Shown here piece by piece: positions 1 through 7,785 of a DNA stretch of 21,465 nt. Position 1 is the stretch's first letter. Every line of letters starts with the position of its first letter. Both the position numbers and the translations under genes were made by a program. Source of the stretch: UBA2266 sp964406945 (lineage in GTDB: Bacteria; Planctomycetota; Phycisphaerae; Sedimentisphaerales; Anaerobacaceae); NCBI GenBank assembly GCA_964406945.1, contig CAYOTO010000052.1, positions 1 to 21,465 on the forward strand, written 5' to 3'. The notes beneath the pieces are model-generated. The model worked only from the letters and a program-made list of their open reading frames with translations, made no database searches and was not told the origin of the DNA.

Positions 1-53
1 ACCGTGAAGTTATTTTCGCTGCCTAAACTGCTCCTGAATCGCCCGCCCGGCAT
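1..53 (-). CDS. N-terminus of an unidentified protein, cut by the window edge
   Basis: On the minus strand an ATG at 53..51 is preceded by GGAGG (65..61) with a 7-nt spacer, which is close to ideal. The frame stays open to the window edge for 17 codons and starts MPGGRFRSSLGSENNFT. This is too short to identify. The case for a real gene is the ribosome binding site together with the TATAAT promoter about 50 nt upstream. The peptide shows no signal sequence or known motif. Confidence 0.4.
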   Translation of the reverse strand, partial: MPGGRFRSSLGSENNFT

Positions 54-106
54 CAGTCAGCCTCCGGTTAATACCGTTCTTGAGAAGTTACCTTCGGGTT
101 TGCACT

Positions 107-134
107 ATTATAACATATCCTCGGCCCGCACCAA
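107..134 (-). promoter_or_regulatory. Sigma70-like promoter for the gene leaving the left edge
   Basis: Read on the minus strand, a perfect TATAAT (112..107) is preceded by TTGGTG (134..129) with a 16-nt spacer. Transcription would start near position 100, leaving a leader of about 46 nt before the ATG at 53. The -10 match is perfect and the -35 is moderate. The promoter lies just beyond the stop codon of the beta-propeller gene, so the edge gene probably has its own promoter. Confidence 0.42.
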
Positions 135-171
135 AATTCACAGCGACTTCGCCTGCCCCACCTCGCCGCAG

Positions 172-1587
172 TCAATCCGCCACACCACCGCGAAAACCGA
201 AGCCAAACACATCAGCGTCTTTGAGCACGAATCTCAGACGAACAGGCCTGCCCGCCAGCGTCCCCGCATCCGAACCGACCCACTCAACCACGCGATCCGG
301 TTCGTCGCCGAAAATCTCTCTGCAATCCGACAGCCTGTAACCCTCTATTGCCTTCCCGCTCGCGTCTTGAATCGCAATCCTCACGGATCCGGCCGCCGAA
401 CTCGAGAAATTGACAACCAGCTCGCTTCCTTCGAACACAATCGGCCTGGTGGTCATCTCGCCGCCGGCGAACGAAGCATGAAGCGAAACAAATCCGTCCA
501 CCCGATAGGTATACCGCCTGGTCCTCGCCGCCTGCCCCTCGTAGTAACCCTCGTTGCTGTAAATCGACAGCTCTTTGCCCCCTCCGGGCAGACCCGATTC
601 CGTCTCGACCATGCCCAGCCAGATGTAATTGCTCCTGTTCTGCCATTTGCTTCTGTTTGGCCCCGGCCTCAAAACCGCCTCCTCCCAGCGCGTAAAATTC
701 TCGCCGTCCCTGCTTGCCATCAGAAGTCCTTCGGTCAGCGAACCCCGTTTCGGCATATACCTCGTCGGAAATCCAATCAGGATATGCCGCGACCGGTAGT
801 AGGGCAGTATCTGATTCGTATAAAGATGCTCTTTCGGCGCATCCCCGTAATTCAGCCACTTAGGCTTGCTCCAGGTCCTGAAATCCTCACTGGTCGAAGT
901 CTTGATATCTCGATAGCCCTCCCTGAAATCGCGAAAGTAACACCTGTACTCGCCACGCACCTCATCCCAGAACGCCAGATTCTGCGAATCGAAAGCTCCG
1001 TCCGTAATAATCGGCTCTTTCCGCATCAATTCCCAGTGAATCCCGTCCCTGCTGATAAACGCGAACAGTTTGCGGTTGTCGCCGCCTTCTCCCCTCGCAA
1101 CCGCCTTGTACAACTCCGCCTTTGGGCAATCGGGATTGAAATCCTTGAACGGCGTGAAATTGTGAGTGCCGAACCCCTCCAAAATAACATTATTGTCCCT
1201 GCTGCCCTCGAACTCCACCAGTCCCAGGCTCGGCTTCTGCCAGTTTACGCCGTCCCGGCTTTCGGCATAACACACCACCGCCGGATGAAGCTGCTTGCGA
1301 TTCTCATCGTGTCCCCACCCCCGGTAGTACATGCGGTAAATGTCCCCGTCCTTGAAAATCGTGTTGTATCCACACGTATTGCCCTCCCAGGCTTCGTCAT
1401 GTACCAGAGCCACTTCCCTTGCAACCGGACTGTGCAGACGAAGCTCGATATCCCCCTTCATCTGATCCACCAGATAGCCATCGACAAACAACTCCCACCG
1501 GTCCGCAATATCGATAACCTCCTGCCCCCGGCCCACACCCGCAATACAGAACATCCCCAGCATAATCCTTGCCGTTTTAGCATGCAT
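172..1587 (-). CDS. Secreted beta-propeller protein, GH32/GH43-like
   Basis: This is probably a secreted glycosidase or glycan-binding protein. It starts with a short signal peptide (MHAKTARIMLGMFCIAGVGRG) and then runs into repeated propeller-type blades: the WELFVDGYLVD strand, YNTIFKDGDIYRMYYRGW, CYAESRDGVNWQKPSLGLVE, FAFISRDGIHWELM and LLMASRDGENFTRWEE. The SRDG...W repeats are typical of the five-bladed fold shared by GH32, GH43 and GH62-like proteins. The last 100 residues look like a beta-sandwich. I cannot assign a substrate or point to a catalytic triad. There is also an ATG at 1596, but AGGAG (1601..1597) touches it directly, whereas it sits 9 nt before the ATG at 1587, so I chose 1587 (471 residues). 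The gene follows the beta-helix gene by 21 nt and is probably co-transcribed with it. Confidence 0.75.
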   Translation of the reverse strand: MHAKTARIMLGMFCIAGVGRGQEVIDIADRWELFVDGYLVDQMKGDIELRLHSPVAREVALVHDEAWEGNTCGYNTIFKDGDIYRMYYRGWGHDENRKQLHPAVVCYAESRDGVNWQKPSLGLVEFEGSRDNNVILEGFGTHNFTPFKDFNPDCPKAELYKAVARGEGGDNRKLFAFISRDGIHWELMRKEPIITDGAFDSQNLAFWDEVRGEYRCYFRDFREGYRDIKTSTSEDFRTWSKPKWLNYGDAPKEHLYTNQILPYYRSRHILIGFPTRYMPKRGSLTEGLLMASRDGENFTRWEEAVLRPGPNRSKWQNRSNYIWLGMVETESGLPGGGKELSIYSNEGYYEGQAARTRRYTYRVDGFVSLHASFAGGEMTTRPIVFEGSELVVNFSSSAAGSVRIAIQDASGKAIEGYRLSDCREIFGDEPDRVVEWVGSDAGTLAGRPVRLRFVLKDADVFGFGFRGGVAD

Positions 1588-1608
1588 CCAGCTCATCTCC
1601 TTTTTACT

Positions 1609-2982
1609 CTAATACCCACCGTTACGTCCCACCTTCTCGATTCGCGTAAACATCGCATCGCCTTTCGCCGCACATCCGGGCCCCAACTGCAGATTCCGCC
1701 AACTCTTTCGCGTTGTCTCATCTGAATAGAGCACCCCTCCCTCGCGAAAGTTCCGCAACTCGATTCCCGAGACAGTCACCCCTGTTCCGAAAAAACAGTC
1801 CAGTCCCCGAGGAAGCCCGTCGAACCATTCGAATCGCTCTTCAGCCTCCGGATGCCTGCTCAGAACCTTTTCTTCCCCGCGGGACCCGGCAAGAGGCCGT
1901 AAATCGAAAGAGGTCCTGTCGCCGATGCCGTTCGGAACGTAAGTCAGCACGAGCCGGGCGTTGTATCCGTCTGCTGAATAGCTCCGCATTGCACTGCCAT
2001 CGAGAAGCACCAGCGCAGGCACCCGCCTTGACTCCCGATGTTGCTCGTCACTGAGGCCCTTGAATGTTGCATTCGTATAATTCTTGAACGAAAGACCGAA
2101 CGTGCAGTTTCGCCTCAGAGGACGATCCGGAAGACCGCCCAGAATCCTGCCTCCCTGAACCGTCATATCCGGAATACCGAAGTCGTTGCACCACTTGCCG
2201 AAAAACGCGCCGTCCAGAAGAGCAAGCGTGCCGTTCGCATAAATCCTCGGCGACGCATGCCGTCCCGGCCGCAGCAGACTGTCCCGCCCGACGATCACAG
2301 TCCCGCTGTGAATCCTGAACTCGTCCGAAACCGTAACACAGCCTCGGAATTCCACCGAAGCACCGCCTTGCTTATTGAACGTGAAATACTGCGAACATCG
2401 CCTCCCGTCCCGACCGTCCTCGGACCCGGTCAGATTATCATTGCGGAAGAACGTATGCCGATCTCCAACCAGATTTGTGGCGCCCTGGGCGTACATCGCC
2501 CCTCCCTTCTTGACCCACACATTGCCGTATATCGTTCGGCCGCGTCCGTCTCCTCCCCCGATAAACTGTGCCCCCGACTCCACCGTCACATGCCTGAATA
2601 CCTCGCGAATATCCGTGGTGCGAAAGCCCACCTGATAGGGCTTCTCGCTGGCCGGCAGCAGCAAATCCGCATTCTCATCGAATACCAACTCTTTCGCCGG
2701 CTCTCCGTTAACCAGCCAGTTATTCGGGTCCGTCGGATCGCACGGGCTCCGCCGCCGACCGCGATGCAGATTGCCCGTTTCCCCCGGACGCGCCCATACG
2801 TAAAGCCGCCCCGGCCCCCATTGCTCTTCGAGAAAATACTCCTTCCCCGAAAGATTCGGCCACAGTCCTTCGTCAGCAAATTCCGGCTGATGCGCTGTCG
2901 CACCCTTAGCCGGGCACGCCGAACAGAAAAACAAAACAAATATCAATCCAAAGCTTCGCCGTCCGAATCGCTCAATCTGCAT
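1609..2982 (-). CDS. Secreted beta-helix-like protein of unknown function
   Basis: The protein has 457 residues. An N-terminal signal peptide (basic RFGRR, then a hydrophobic run ending near CPAKGATA) points to export. The body is rich in short beta-strand repeats with regular Gly and Asn turns (VTVESGAQFIGG, GNVWVKKGGAMYAQGATNLV, VTVSDEFRIHSGTVIVGRDS, RIYANGTLALLDGAFF). This fits a right-handed parallel beta-helix of the pectin-lyase or G8 type, but I see no catalytic motif. The open frame extends upstream to 3159, but the ATG at 2982 has GAGGTG just upstream and begins the signal peptide, so the longer version is unlikely. The gene is first in a minus-strand pair with the beta-propeller gene, suggesting joint action on a polysaccharide outside the cell. 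That is inference from context. Confidence 0.7.
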   Translation of the reverse strand: MQIERFGRRSFGLIFVLFFCSACPAKGATAHQPEFADEGLWPNLSGKEYFLEEQWGPGRLYVWARPGETGNLHRGRRRSPCDPTDPNNWLVNGEPAKELVFDENADLLLPASEKPYQVGFRTTDIREVFRHVTVESGAQFIGGGDGRGRTIYGNVWVKKGGAMYAQGATNLVGDRHTFFRNDNLTGSEDGRDGRRCSQYFTFNKQGGASVEFRGCVTVSDEFRIHSGTVIVGRDSLLRPGRHASPRIYANGTLALLDGAFFGKWCNDFGIPDMTVQGGRILGGLPDRPLRRNCTFGLSFKNYTNATFKGLSDEQHRESRRVPALVLLDGSAMRSYSADGYNARLVLTYVPNGIGDRTSFDLRPLAGSRGEEKVLSRHPEAEERFEWFDGLPRGLDCFFGTGVTVSGIELRNFREGGVLYSDETTRKSWRNLQLGPGCAAKGDAMFTRIEKVGRNGGY

Positions 2983-3179
2983 AAACACCTCGTAAATCCC
3001 GGCCACTTTAATAGAAACAACAGGCCTTCCATTATAACGCTCGCCGTCGCCGGTGCAAATATTGTCTGCCGCCTCTGTTCGCAGTGGTGAACTGAGCGGG
3101 GCGTCTTGTCGTCGAATGACCGCGCGGACCAGGCGGCCCTGCGCCTCGAAATGCCGCAACTGTCTTGCGAAAAGTTCGG

Positions 3180-3416
3180 CAATCTCTCCCCGCCGTTATC
3201 CAAAGCGCCCCCGTAGGGACCCGCAACCGGCAGATTCGAACCGTACCTCGCCTCGAACGCACCGATATCTCTTACTACAAGCACAAACCCGCCGGCCCCA
3301 AGTTCGTAGCTGCCGAACTCAAAATCCACGCCGTCTGTTGTATATCTTATCGTTGCGCCGTCCGTCGCACAGCTTATTATCAGTTCGAATGGAGAATAGT
3401 AGCCCGGCCGCTGTCT
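3180..3416 (-). pseudogene. Remnant of a lamin-tail-domain / FN3-associated secreted protein
   Basis: Reading the minus strand from just after a stop at 3419..3417, the frame gives GYYSPFELIISCATDG then ATIRYTTDG, which is the signature of the FN3-associated (chitobiase C-terminal-like) domain. It continues directly into FGSYELGAGGFVLVVRD, IGAFEARYGSNLPVAG and ALDNGGERL, which is the core of a lamin tail domain (PF00932-like). In CotH/LTD proteins of planctomycetes these two domains occur in the same large protein but are separated by many residues, so the join suggests an internal deletion. There is no start codon with a ribosome binding site, and similarity stops at GERL. It lies between two divergent transcription units. 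I read it as a decayed fragment, not an expressed gene. Confidence 0.6.
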
Positions 3417-3463
3417 TCAGCCTCCTGCCTTTCGTGCCGCATTAAAACTGGCCGGACTCACTC

Positions 3464-3477
3464 ATTTCTGCTACAAT
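3464..3477 (+). promoter_or_regulatory. -10 region of the XylR-like regulator gene
   Basis: ATTTCTGCTACAAT ends in a TACAAT -10 box (3472-3477), predicting a start near 3484 and a leader of about 27 nt that carries the GGAGA ribosome binding site. I see no good -35 at 16-18 nt. The same TTTCTGCTACA string recurs upstream of the dehydrogenase operon, which suggests a shared promoter type. Confidence 0.4.
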
Positions 3478-3510
3478 GCGGCTGATACGAAAATACATTC
3501 GGAGAACCTC

Positions 3511-4695
3511 ATGCCCGGCAGGCGCGAAAGTATGCACAGTGCGTTTCGAGTCATCCTCCTGATCGCCCCCTCACGCGCTTTCGATCGCGGACTGCTCCGC
3601 GGCATCTCCCGGTACTCCAACGAGAAGGGGCCCTGGACCTTCTACCGCGAACCGCCGCACTACCGAAACATTGACTGGGACAGGAAAGTCTCCGACCGCC
3701 TCCGCTCCGGCAACGTGGACGCAATCATCATGCGAGAGCCCGAGCGAATCGACGAAATCATCGAGACAGGCGTTCCCGGGATATGCGCTCCGGTCAGCAG
3801 ACATACGGTCGACGGCTTCGTCAACATTACCATCGACAACCGCGCAGTAGGGCAAATGGCCGCCGATCATTTGATGAACTGCCGTTTCCGGCATTTTGCT
3901 TTCTGCGGCTTCGAAGGCGTCTACTGGTCCGCCAGGAGAGGCCGCGCATTCTGCCGCCGTATCCGGGAATCCGGTTATAACTGCCACATTTACGAGCCTG
4001 AAAAGGGCATCGACAGCCTCTGGGAAAAGGAGGCCCCGGTAATGATCGAGTGGCTCAAATCCCTCCCCAAGCCGGTCGGAATCATGACCTGCAACGACGA
4101 CCGGGCCCAGCACGTACTCGACGCATGCCATGCCGCGAAGATTCACATGCCCGCTGAAGTCGGAATAATAGGCGTCGACAACGACGAATTTGTCTGCGAA
4201 CTCGGCAATCCCCCTCTGACCAGCATTTGCCTCAATCCAGAACGTCTCGGCTACCAGGCCGCCCGGGTACTTGCGAAAGTCATGTCCGGGCGAGATCCCT
4301 TACGAAAAACCATCGTAGGCGGGCCGACCCACGTTGTACCCCGAAGAAGCACCGACATACTTCTTCTCGAGGACGCCGAAATAGCCGACGCAATCCGCTT
4401 CATACGCGACAATTGCGACCAGCCGCTGCGAGTTGATGATGTCGCCGACGCCGTCGCCATGTCGCGTCGCACCCTCCAGCAGCGTTTCGCAGGCGTCGTC
4501 GGCATGAGCGTGCACAAACAGATACTGACCGAACGCGTCGCCAGGATTACCCAGCTTCTCGTTGAAACCGATTTGACCGTTGCCCAGATTGCCGAGAAGC
4601 TCAATTTCTCCAGCCCCAAGCAGCTCGACCGCGTGTTCATCCGGCTCAAAGAAGTCGCCCCGACCGTCTACCGCAGCCGCTACCGGGCAAAATAG
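3511..4695 (+). CDS. XylR-family (AraC/LacI hybrid) transcriptional regulator
   Basis: This 394-residue protein has the two-part layout of the XylR group. Residues about 12-275 form a LacI/periplasmic-binding-type sensor domain (ILLIAPSRAFDRGLLRGI, GVPGICAPVSRH, GQMAADHLMNCRFRHFAFCG, GIMTCNDDRAQHVLDAC, GIIGVDNDEF). Residues about 285-390 form an AraC-type double helix-turn-helix (DVADAVAMSRRTLQQRF and TVAQIAEKLNFSSPKQLDRV). Family knowledge suggests a cytoplasmic, sugar-sensing DNA-binding activator or repressor. The ATG at 3511 is supported by GGAGA 6 nt upstream. It stands 216 bp ahead of the five-gene catabolic run on the same strand and is the obvious candidate to control it. It could also act on the divergent beta-helix/beta-propeller pair. 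The ligand is unknown. Confidence 0.9.
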   Translation: MPGRRESMHSAFRVILLIAPSRAFDRGLLRGISRYSNEKGPWTFYREPPHYRNIDWDRKVSDRLRSGNVDAIIMREPERIDEIIETGVPGICAPVSRHTVDGFVNITIDNRAVGQMAADHLMNCRFRHFAFCGFEGVYWSARRGRAFCRRIRESGYNCHIYEPEKGIDSLWEKEAPVMIEWLKSLPKPVGIMTCNDDRAQHVLDACHAAKIHMPAEVGIIGVDNDEFVCELGNPPLTSICLNPERLGYQAARVLAKVMSGRDPLRKTIVGGPTHVVPRRSTDILLLEDAEIADAIRFIRDNCDQPLRVDDVADAVAMSRRTLQQRFAGVVGMSVHKQILTERVARITQLLVETDLTVAQIAEKLNFSSPKQLDRVFIRLKEVAPTVYRSRYRAK

Positions 4696-4911
4696 TTTTT
4701 TTTCGGGCGATATCGCACCCGCCTGCGCGTTTTGGGGCGAAAGTATGCCAATAATGGCATTGCCTGATCCGTTCTGGTCCGGTATCAAGAAGGCAGCGGG
4801 TTTTTACTTCACCTGCCCCGGCCCACGGCGATAGTATGCCGTCCGGGTGCGTAATGGTCGAAGTCGTGCCCGCTTACTGATCGCAAATTTCTGCTACACT
4901 AAAAACTGGAA
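4696..4911 (+). other. Intergenic region between regulator and operon
   Basis: There is no gene that I can support here. The regulator's stop is followed at once by a run of eight T, but no stable stem precedes it, so I do not call a terminator. The 3' end carries the -10-like motif described next. Any operator for the XylR-like protein would be expected here; I did not find a clear inverted or direct repeat. Confidence 0.4.
4888..4900 (+). promoter_or_regulatory. Promoter of the sugar-acid operon (-10 region)
   Basis: TTTCTGCTACACT ends in TACACT (4895-4900). It matches, apart from one base, the element upstream of the regulator gene, and CTGCTACA is also present ahead of polA. Transcription would start near 4907, only about 5 nt before the ATG at 4912, so the first message may be nearly leaderless. 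The -35 region is weak (TTACTG is 15 nt away), which would fit an activator-dependent promoter. Confidence 0.4.
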
Positions 4912-5985
4912 ATGCCCTCAATGACACACAACTACAGAATTGCAGTTGTTCCCGGCGACGGGATCGGCCCTGAAATCGTCCCGGCTGGATTAAAGGTACT
5001 GGCCGCCGCCGCCACAAAGCACGGATTCGAAATAGAAACGCAAGACTATCCCTACGGTGCGGGCCATTACAAAGAGACCGGCCGCTTCATGCCGGAAAAC
5101 GCACTCGAAATACTCCGCCCATACGATGCCATCTATTTCGGAGCCGTCGGCCTCAACGACGTCGACGATACACTTCCGGCGAAACTCTTCACATTCAAAG
5201 TCAGAACGGGCTTCGACCAGTACGTAAACTACCGCCCGGCAAGGCTGCTCGAGGGAATTACCGGCCCGCTCAAAGACAAAAGCCCCCAGGACATCGACTT
5301 GGTCGTCATCCGCGAAAACACCGAGGGCGAATTCGTACAGTCCGGCGGCCTGATTCGTCCCGAATTCCCCGAAGGCATGGCCACAGACACCAGCATATTC
5401 ACACGCAAGGGCATTGAACGAATTGCCGGGTACTCCTTCGAACTCGCAAGGCGCAGACGCAAAAAAGTAACTAACGTCACAAAATCCAACACCCTGATCC
5501 ACAGCCTCGCCTACTGGGACAGCATTGTAGCCCAAGTAAGCGCAGAATACCCCGACGTCCAGTACACAAAAATGTATGTAGACAACGCCTCGGCCAATTT
5601 CGTCCTGCACCCCGAAAAATTCGACGTCATAGTAACCACGAATTTCATCGGCGATATCCTCAGCGATCTCGGCGGCGCAATCATGGGCAGCCTCGGACTC
5701 GGCCCCAGTGGCAATATCAACCCCGAAAAAAACTACCCGTCCATGTTCGAGCCAATCCACGGCTCGGCCCCGGACATCGCCGGACGCGGCATTGCAAACC
5801 CCATCGGAGCTATCTGGTCGGGCGCCCTTATGCTCGAGCACCTCGGCCGCACCGAGGCGGCAGATGATATCGTCGCAGCTATAGAATCGGTTGTAAAGAA
5901 TGGAATTCTGCCCGTAGATCTCGGCGGTTCGGCTAAGACGCAGCAAATAGCCGACGCCGTCATAAGCAGGATCGAAGCAGCTTGA
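4912..5985 (+). CDS. Tartrate/D-malate-type beta-decarboxylating dehydrogenase
   Basis: This belongs to the isopropylmalate/isocitrate dehydrogenase superfamily and is closest in pattern to tartrate/D-malate dehydrogenase (TtuC/DmlA). Such enzymes oxidise a 2-hydroxyacid with NAD and Mg or Mn, usually with decarboxylation. Visible marks are VVPGDGIGPEI near the N-terminus, NYRPARLLEGI (substrate arginines), RENTEGEF, Lys191 in NVTKSN, Asp224 in YVDNASANF, Asp248 and Asp252 in GDILSDL, and FEPIHGSAPDIAGRGIANP. Length (357) is normal. The expected catalytic Tyr in RENTEGEY is Phe141 here, which is unusual. Two start codons are possible, 4912 and 4921. Neither has a strong ribosome binding site, and a short-leader message would favour 4912. 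It is the first gene of the operon, 7 nt before the cyclase gene. The exact substrate cannot be read from the sequence. Confidence 0.85.
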   Translation: MPSMTHNYRIAVVPGDGIGPEIVPAGLKVLAAAATKHGFEIETQDYPYGAGHYKETGRFMPENALEILRPYDAIYFGAVGLNDVDDTLPAKLFTFKVRTGFDQYVNYRPARLLEGITGPLKDKSPQDIDLVVIRENTEGEFVQSGGLIRPEFPEGMATDTSIFTRKGIERIAGYSFELARRRRKKVTNVTKSNTLIHSLAYWDSIVAQVSAEYPDVQYTKMYVDNASANFVLHPEKFDVIVTTNFIGDILSDLGGAIMGSLGLGPSGNINPEKNYPSMFEPIHGSAPDIAGRGIANPIGAIWSGALMLEHLGRTEAADDIVAAIESVVKNGILPVDLGGSAKTQQIADAVISRIEAA

Positions 5986-5992
5986 GGGTGCC

Positions 5993-6637
5993 ATGGCCCG
6001 TATAGTCGATTTAACATTGACCCTTGACGACGGCGACAGAGGCGTAAGCTTCGAAACCGCCAGAACGCTCGCCGAGAACGGCTGGAACGCAAAAACCCTG
6101 CACCTCTACTCACATTGCGGCACGCACATGGATGCCCCCACCCACTTCGGCGTCAACGACTTCGCCATCGACCGAATCGACGTCCAAAGACTCATCACCC
6201 CCGCCCGGACAGTCAATCTCGAACCCGCAAAACCGAGAATGCTGATCGAGCCGGGCCATGTCACTGGCCCCGCCCGGGACATCGAACCCGGCGAAAGCCT
6301 CATAATCCGCACCGGCTGGAGCAGATACTACGGCCAGCCCGCCTATCGCGACGAACTGCCCCGCATCAGCGAAGACCTTGCCCATTGGTGCGTCGACCAA
6401 AAAGTTGCAATGCTGGCCGTCGAGCCGCCCTCGGTCGCCGACGTAAACGACAGAACGGAACTCACCGCCATCCACCGGATTCTTCTCGCCGGCGGGGTTG
6501 TCATAGTCGAAGGACTGACGAATCTCGAATCATTGACCAAAGACCGGGTCACGTTGATCGCCTTGCCGCTCAAAATAGCCGCCGGCGACGGTGCCCCGGC
6601 AAGAGTCATGGCAATTGAAGATCAAAATCCGCACTGA
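5993..6637 (+). CDS. Cyclase-family metal-dependent hydrolase
   Basis: This 214-residue protein belongs to the cyclase family (PF04199; kynurenine formamidase and isatin hydrolase are members). It has the family metal-binding signature at residues 40-52, SHCGTHMDAPTHF, with His41, His45, Asp47 and His51. Also present are LIIRTGW, EPPSVADVNDRTELTAIHRI with His160, and VVIVEGLTNLESL. Members hydrolyse amide, lactone or related bonds using Zn or Mn. In this operon a lactone or acyl-ester step is a reasonable guess, not a demonstrated one. The start at 5993 has GAGG about 6 nt upstream, and that site overlaps the stop codon of the dehydrogenase, so translation of the two is probably coupled. A kynurenine role is unlikely, as no tryptophan-degradation gene is near. 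Confidence 0.85.
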   Translation: MARIVDLTLTLDDGDRGVSFETARTLAENGWNAKTLHLYSHCGTHMDAPTHFGVNDFAIDRIDVQRLITPARTVNLEPAKPRMLIEPGHVTGPARDIEPGESLIIRTGWSRYYGQPAYRDELPRISEDLAHWCVDQKVAMLAVEPPSVADVNDRTELTAIHRILLAGGVVIVEGLTNLESLTKDRVTLIALPLKIAAGDGAPARVMAIEDQNPH

Positions 6638-6687
6638 AGGGCCGAACGAAAAACGCAAACGAATTCAGACTAAGAGGAAGCGTCATC

Positions 6688-7737
6688 ATGAAACAGGGCT
6701 ATTTTCATCGCGTCAGAGCACTGACGCCCACCAAAATGTGGATCAATAACGTAACCACCGTCGAAGCCGACCTCGCCATCGACGCCGGCGCCGTGGGCTG
6801 CACCCAGAACCCCTCCTACACCTGGAAAATGCTCAACCACCCCGACTACAAAGACGAAGCCCTCGCCATGCTCGATGCAACCCTGGCCGAGACCAACGAC
6901 GACAACGAGGTCGAATGCATCCTCCAGCGAAAGCTCGTCAAACGCATCGCCGAAAAATTCATGCCCGTCTATGAAAAGACCAACGGAGCCTGTGGCTACG
7001 TCAGCATCCAGGGCGACCCCATTCACGAAGAAGACCCACAGGTAATAATCGACGAAGGCCGCAAGAATCGCGCCATGAGCCCCAATATCATGATAAAAAT
7101 CCCCGCCACCACCGCCGGAATCGAGGCCATGGGAGTCCTCATCGAGGAGAACACACCCCTCAACGCCACCGAAGTCATGGGCGTCAGCCAGACCGTCGAC
7201 GTCTGCGAAATGTACGACAAGATCACCGCAAAAACCAAAAAGAAACCCGTCATGTACTATTCCCTCATCACCGGCATCTACGACGAATGGTTCGCCAAAG
7301 AAGTCGAAAAACACAAAATCGACCTCTCCCCCGACATCGTGTACCAGGCGGGCATGGTCATCGCCAAAAAGGTCTATAAGCTCGTTCGCGACCGCGGCTA
7401 CCAGCTCGGTTTCATCGGCGGCGGAGTCCGCGGCCTCCAGCACTTCACCGAAATGGTCGGGGCCGACGTATGCATTACCATGAACTGGGTCGGCCACGCC
7501 GAAGAGCTTATTAAACTCGATCAACCGGTCGTCTCGCGATTCTTCAATCCCGTCCAGGAACAGGTCCTCGATGAACTCCTCGCAAAGGCCCCGCAGTTCA
7601 AACAGGCCTACATGGAAGACGGCCTCGAGCCCGAAGAATACGAAGAATACGGCCCCGTCGAATACTTCCGCGACATGTTCATAAGCTCCTGGAAGAACAC
7701 ACTCGAGATTATCAAAAAACGCCGTGCCGCTTCATAA
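6688..7737 (+). CDS. Transaldolase-family enzyme
   Basis: The 349-residue protein looks like a Schiff-base TIM-barrel enzyme of the transaldolase/fructose-6-phosphate aldolase family. Evidence is the early TKMWINNVTTVEADLAIDAG and GCTQNPSYTWKML (the T-x-NP motif), GYVSIQGDP, and the Schiff-base lysine Lys137 in NIMIKIPATTAGIEAMG. Further on are PLNATEVMGVSQ and SFFNP-like SRFFNPVQEQVLDELL. Such enzymes cleave or transfer dihydroxyacetone or related units in the cytoplasm. The C-terminal 50 residues are acidic and Tyr-rich. GAGG lies about 10 nt before the ATG. The 50-nt gap to the cyclase gene and 48-nt gap to the transporter fit one operon. It need not be the housekeeping pentose-phosphate enzyme; its context points to an aldol step in a catabolic route. 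Confidence 0.85.
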   Translation: MKQGYFHRVRALTPTKMWINNVTTVEADLAIDAGAVGCTQNPSYTWKMLNHPDYKDEALAMLDATLAETNDDNEVECILQRKLVKRIAEKFMPVYEKTNGACGYVSIQGDPIHEEDPQVIIDEGRKNRAMSPNIMIKIPATTAGIEAMGVLIEENTPLNATEVMGVSQTVDVCEMYDKITAKTKKKPVMYYSLITGIYDEWFAKEVEKHKIDLSPDIVYQAGMVIAKKVYKLVRDRGYQLGFIGGGVRGLQHFTEMVGADVCITMNWVGHAEELIKLDQPVVSRFFNPVQEQVLDELLAKAPQFKQAYMEDGLEPEEYEEYGPVEYFRDMFISSWKNTLEIIKKRRAAS

Positions 7738-7785
7738 GCCGGAAAAAGCAATAGATACGCGACTTCTGCAAACCCCGGGAATCCT

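Noticed and set aside
4..1725. A long plus-strand open frame opposite the beta-propeller gene
   Set aside because: It is rich in Arg, Pro and His, has no ribosome binding site or domain, and mirrors a convincing minus-strand protein with a signal peptide.
2983..3159. A 59-codon upstream extension of the beta-helix protein
   Set aside because: The ATG at 2982 has GAGGTG upstream and starts a proper signal peptide; the extension would bury that signal.
4696..4720. An intrinsic terminator after the regulator gene (eight T after the stop)
   Set aside because: No stable stem precedes the T run; the CGGGCGATATCGCACCCG pairing comes after it and has no T tail.
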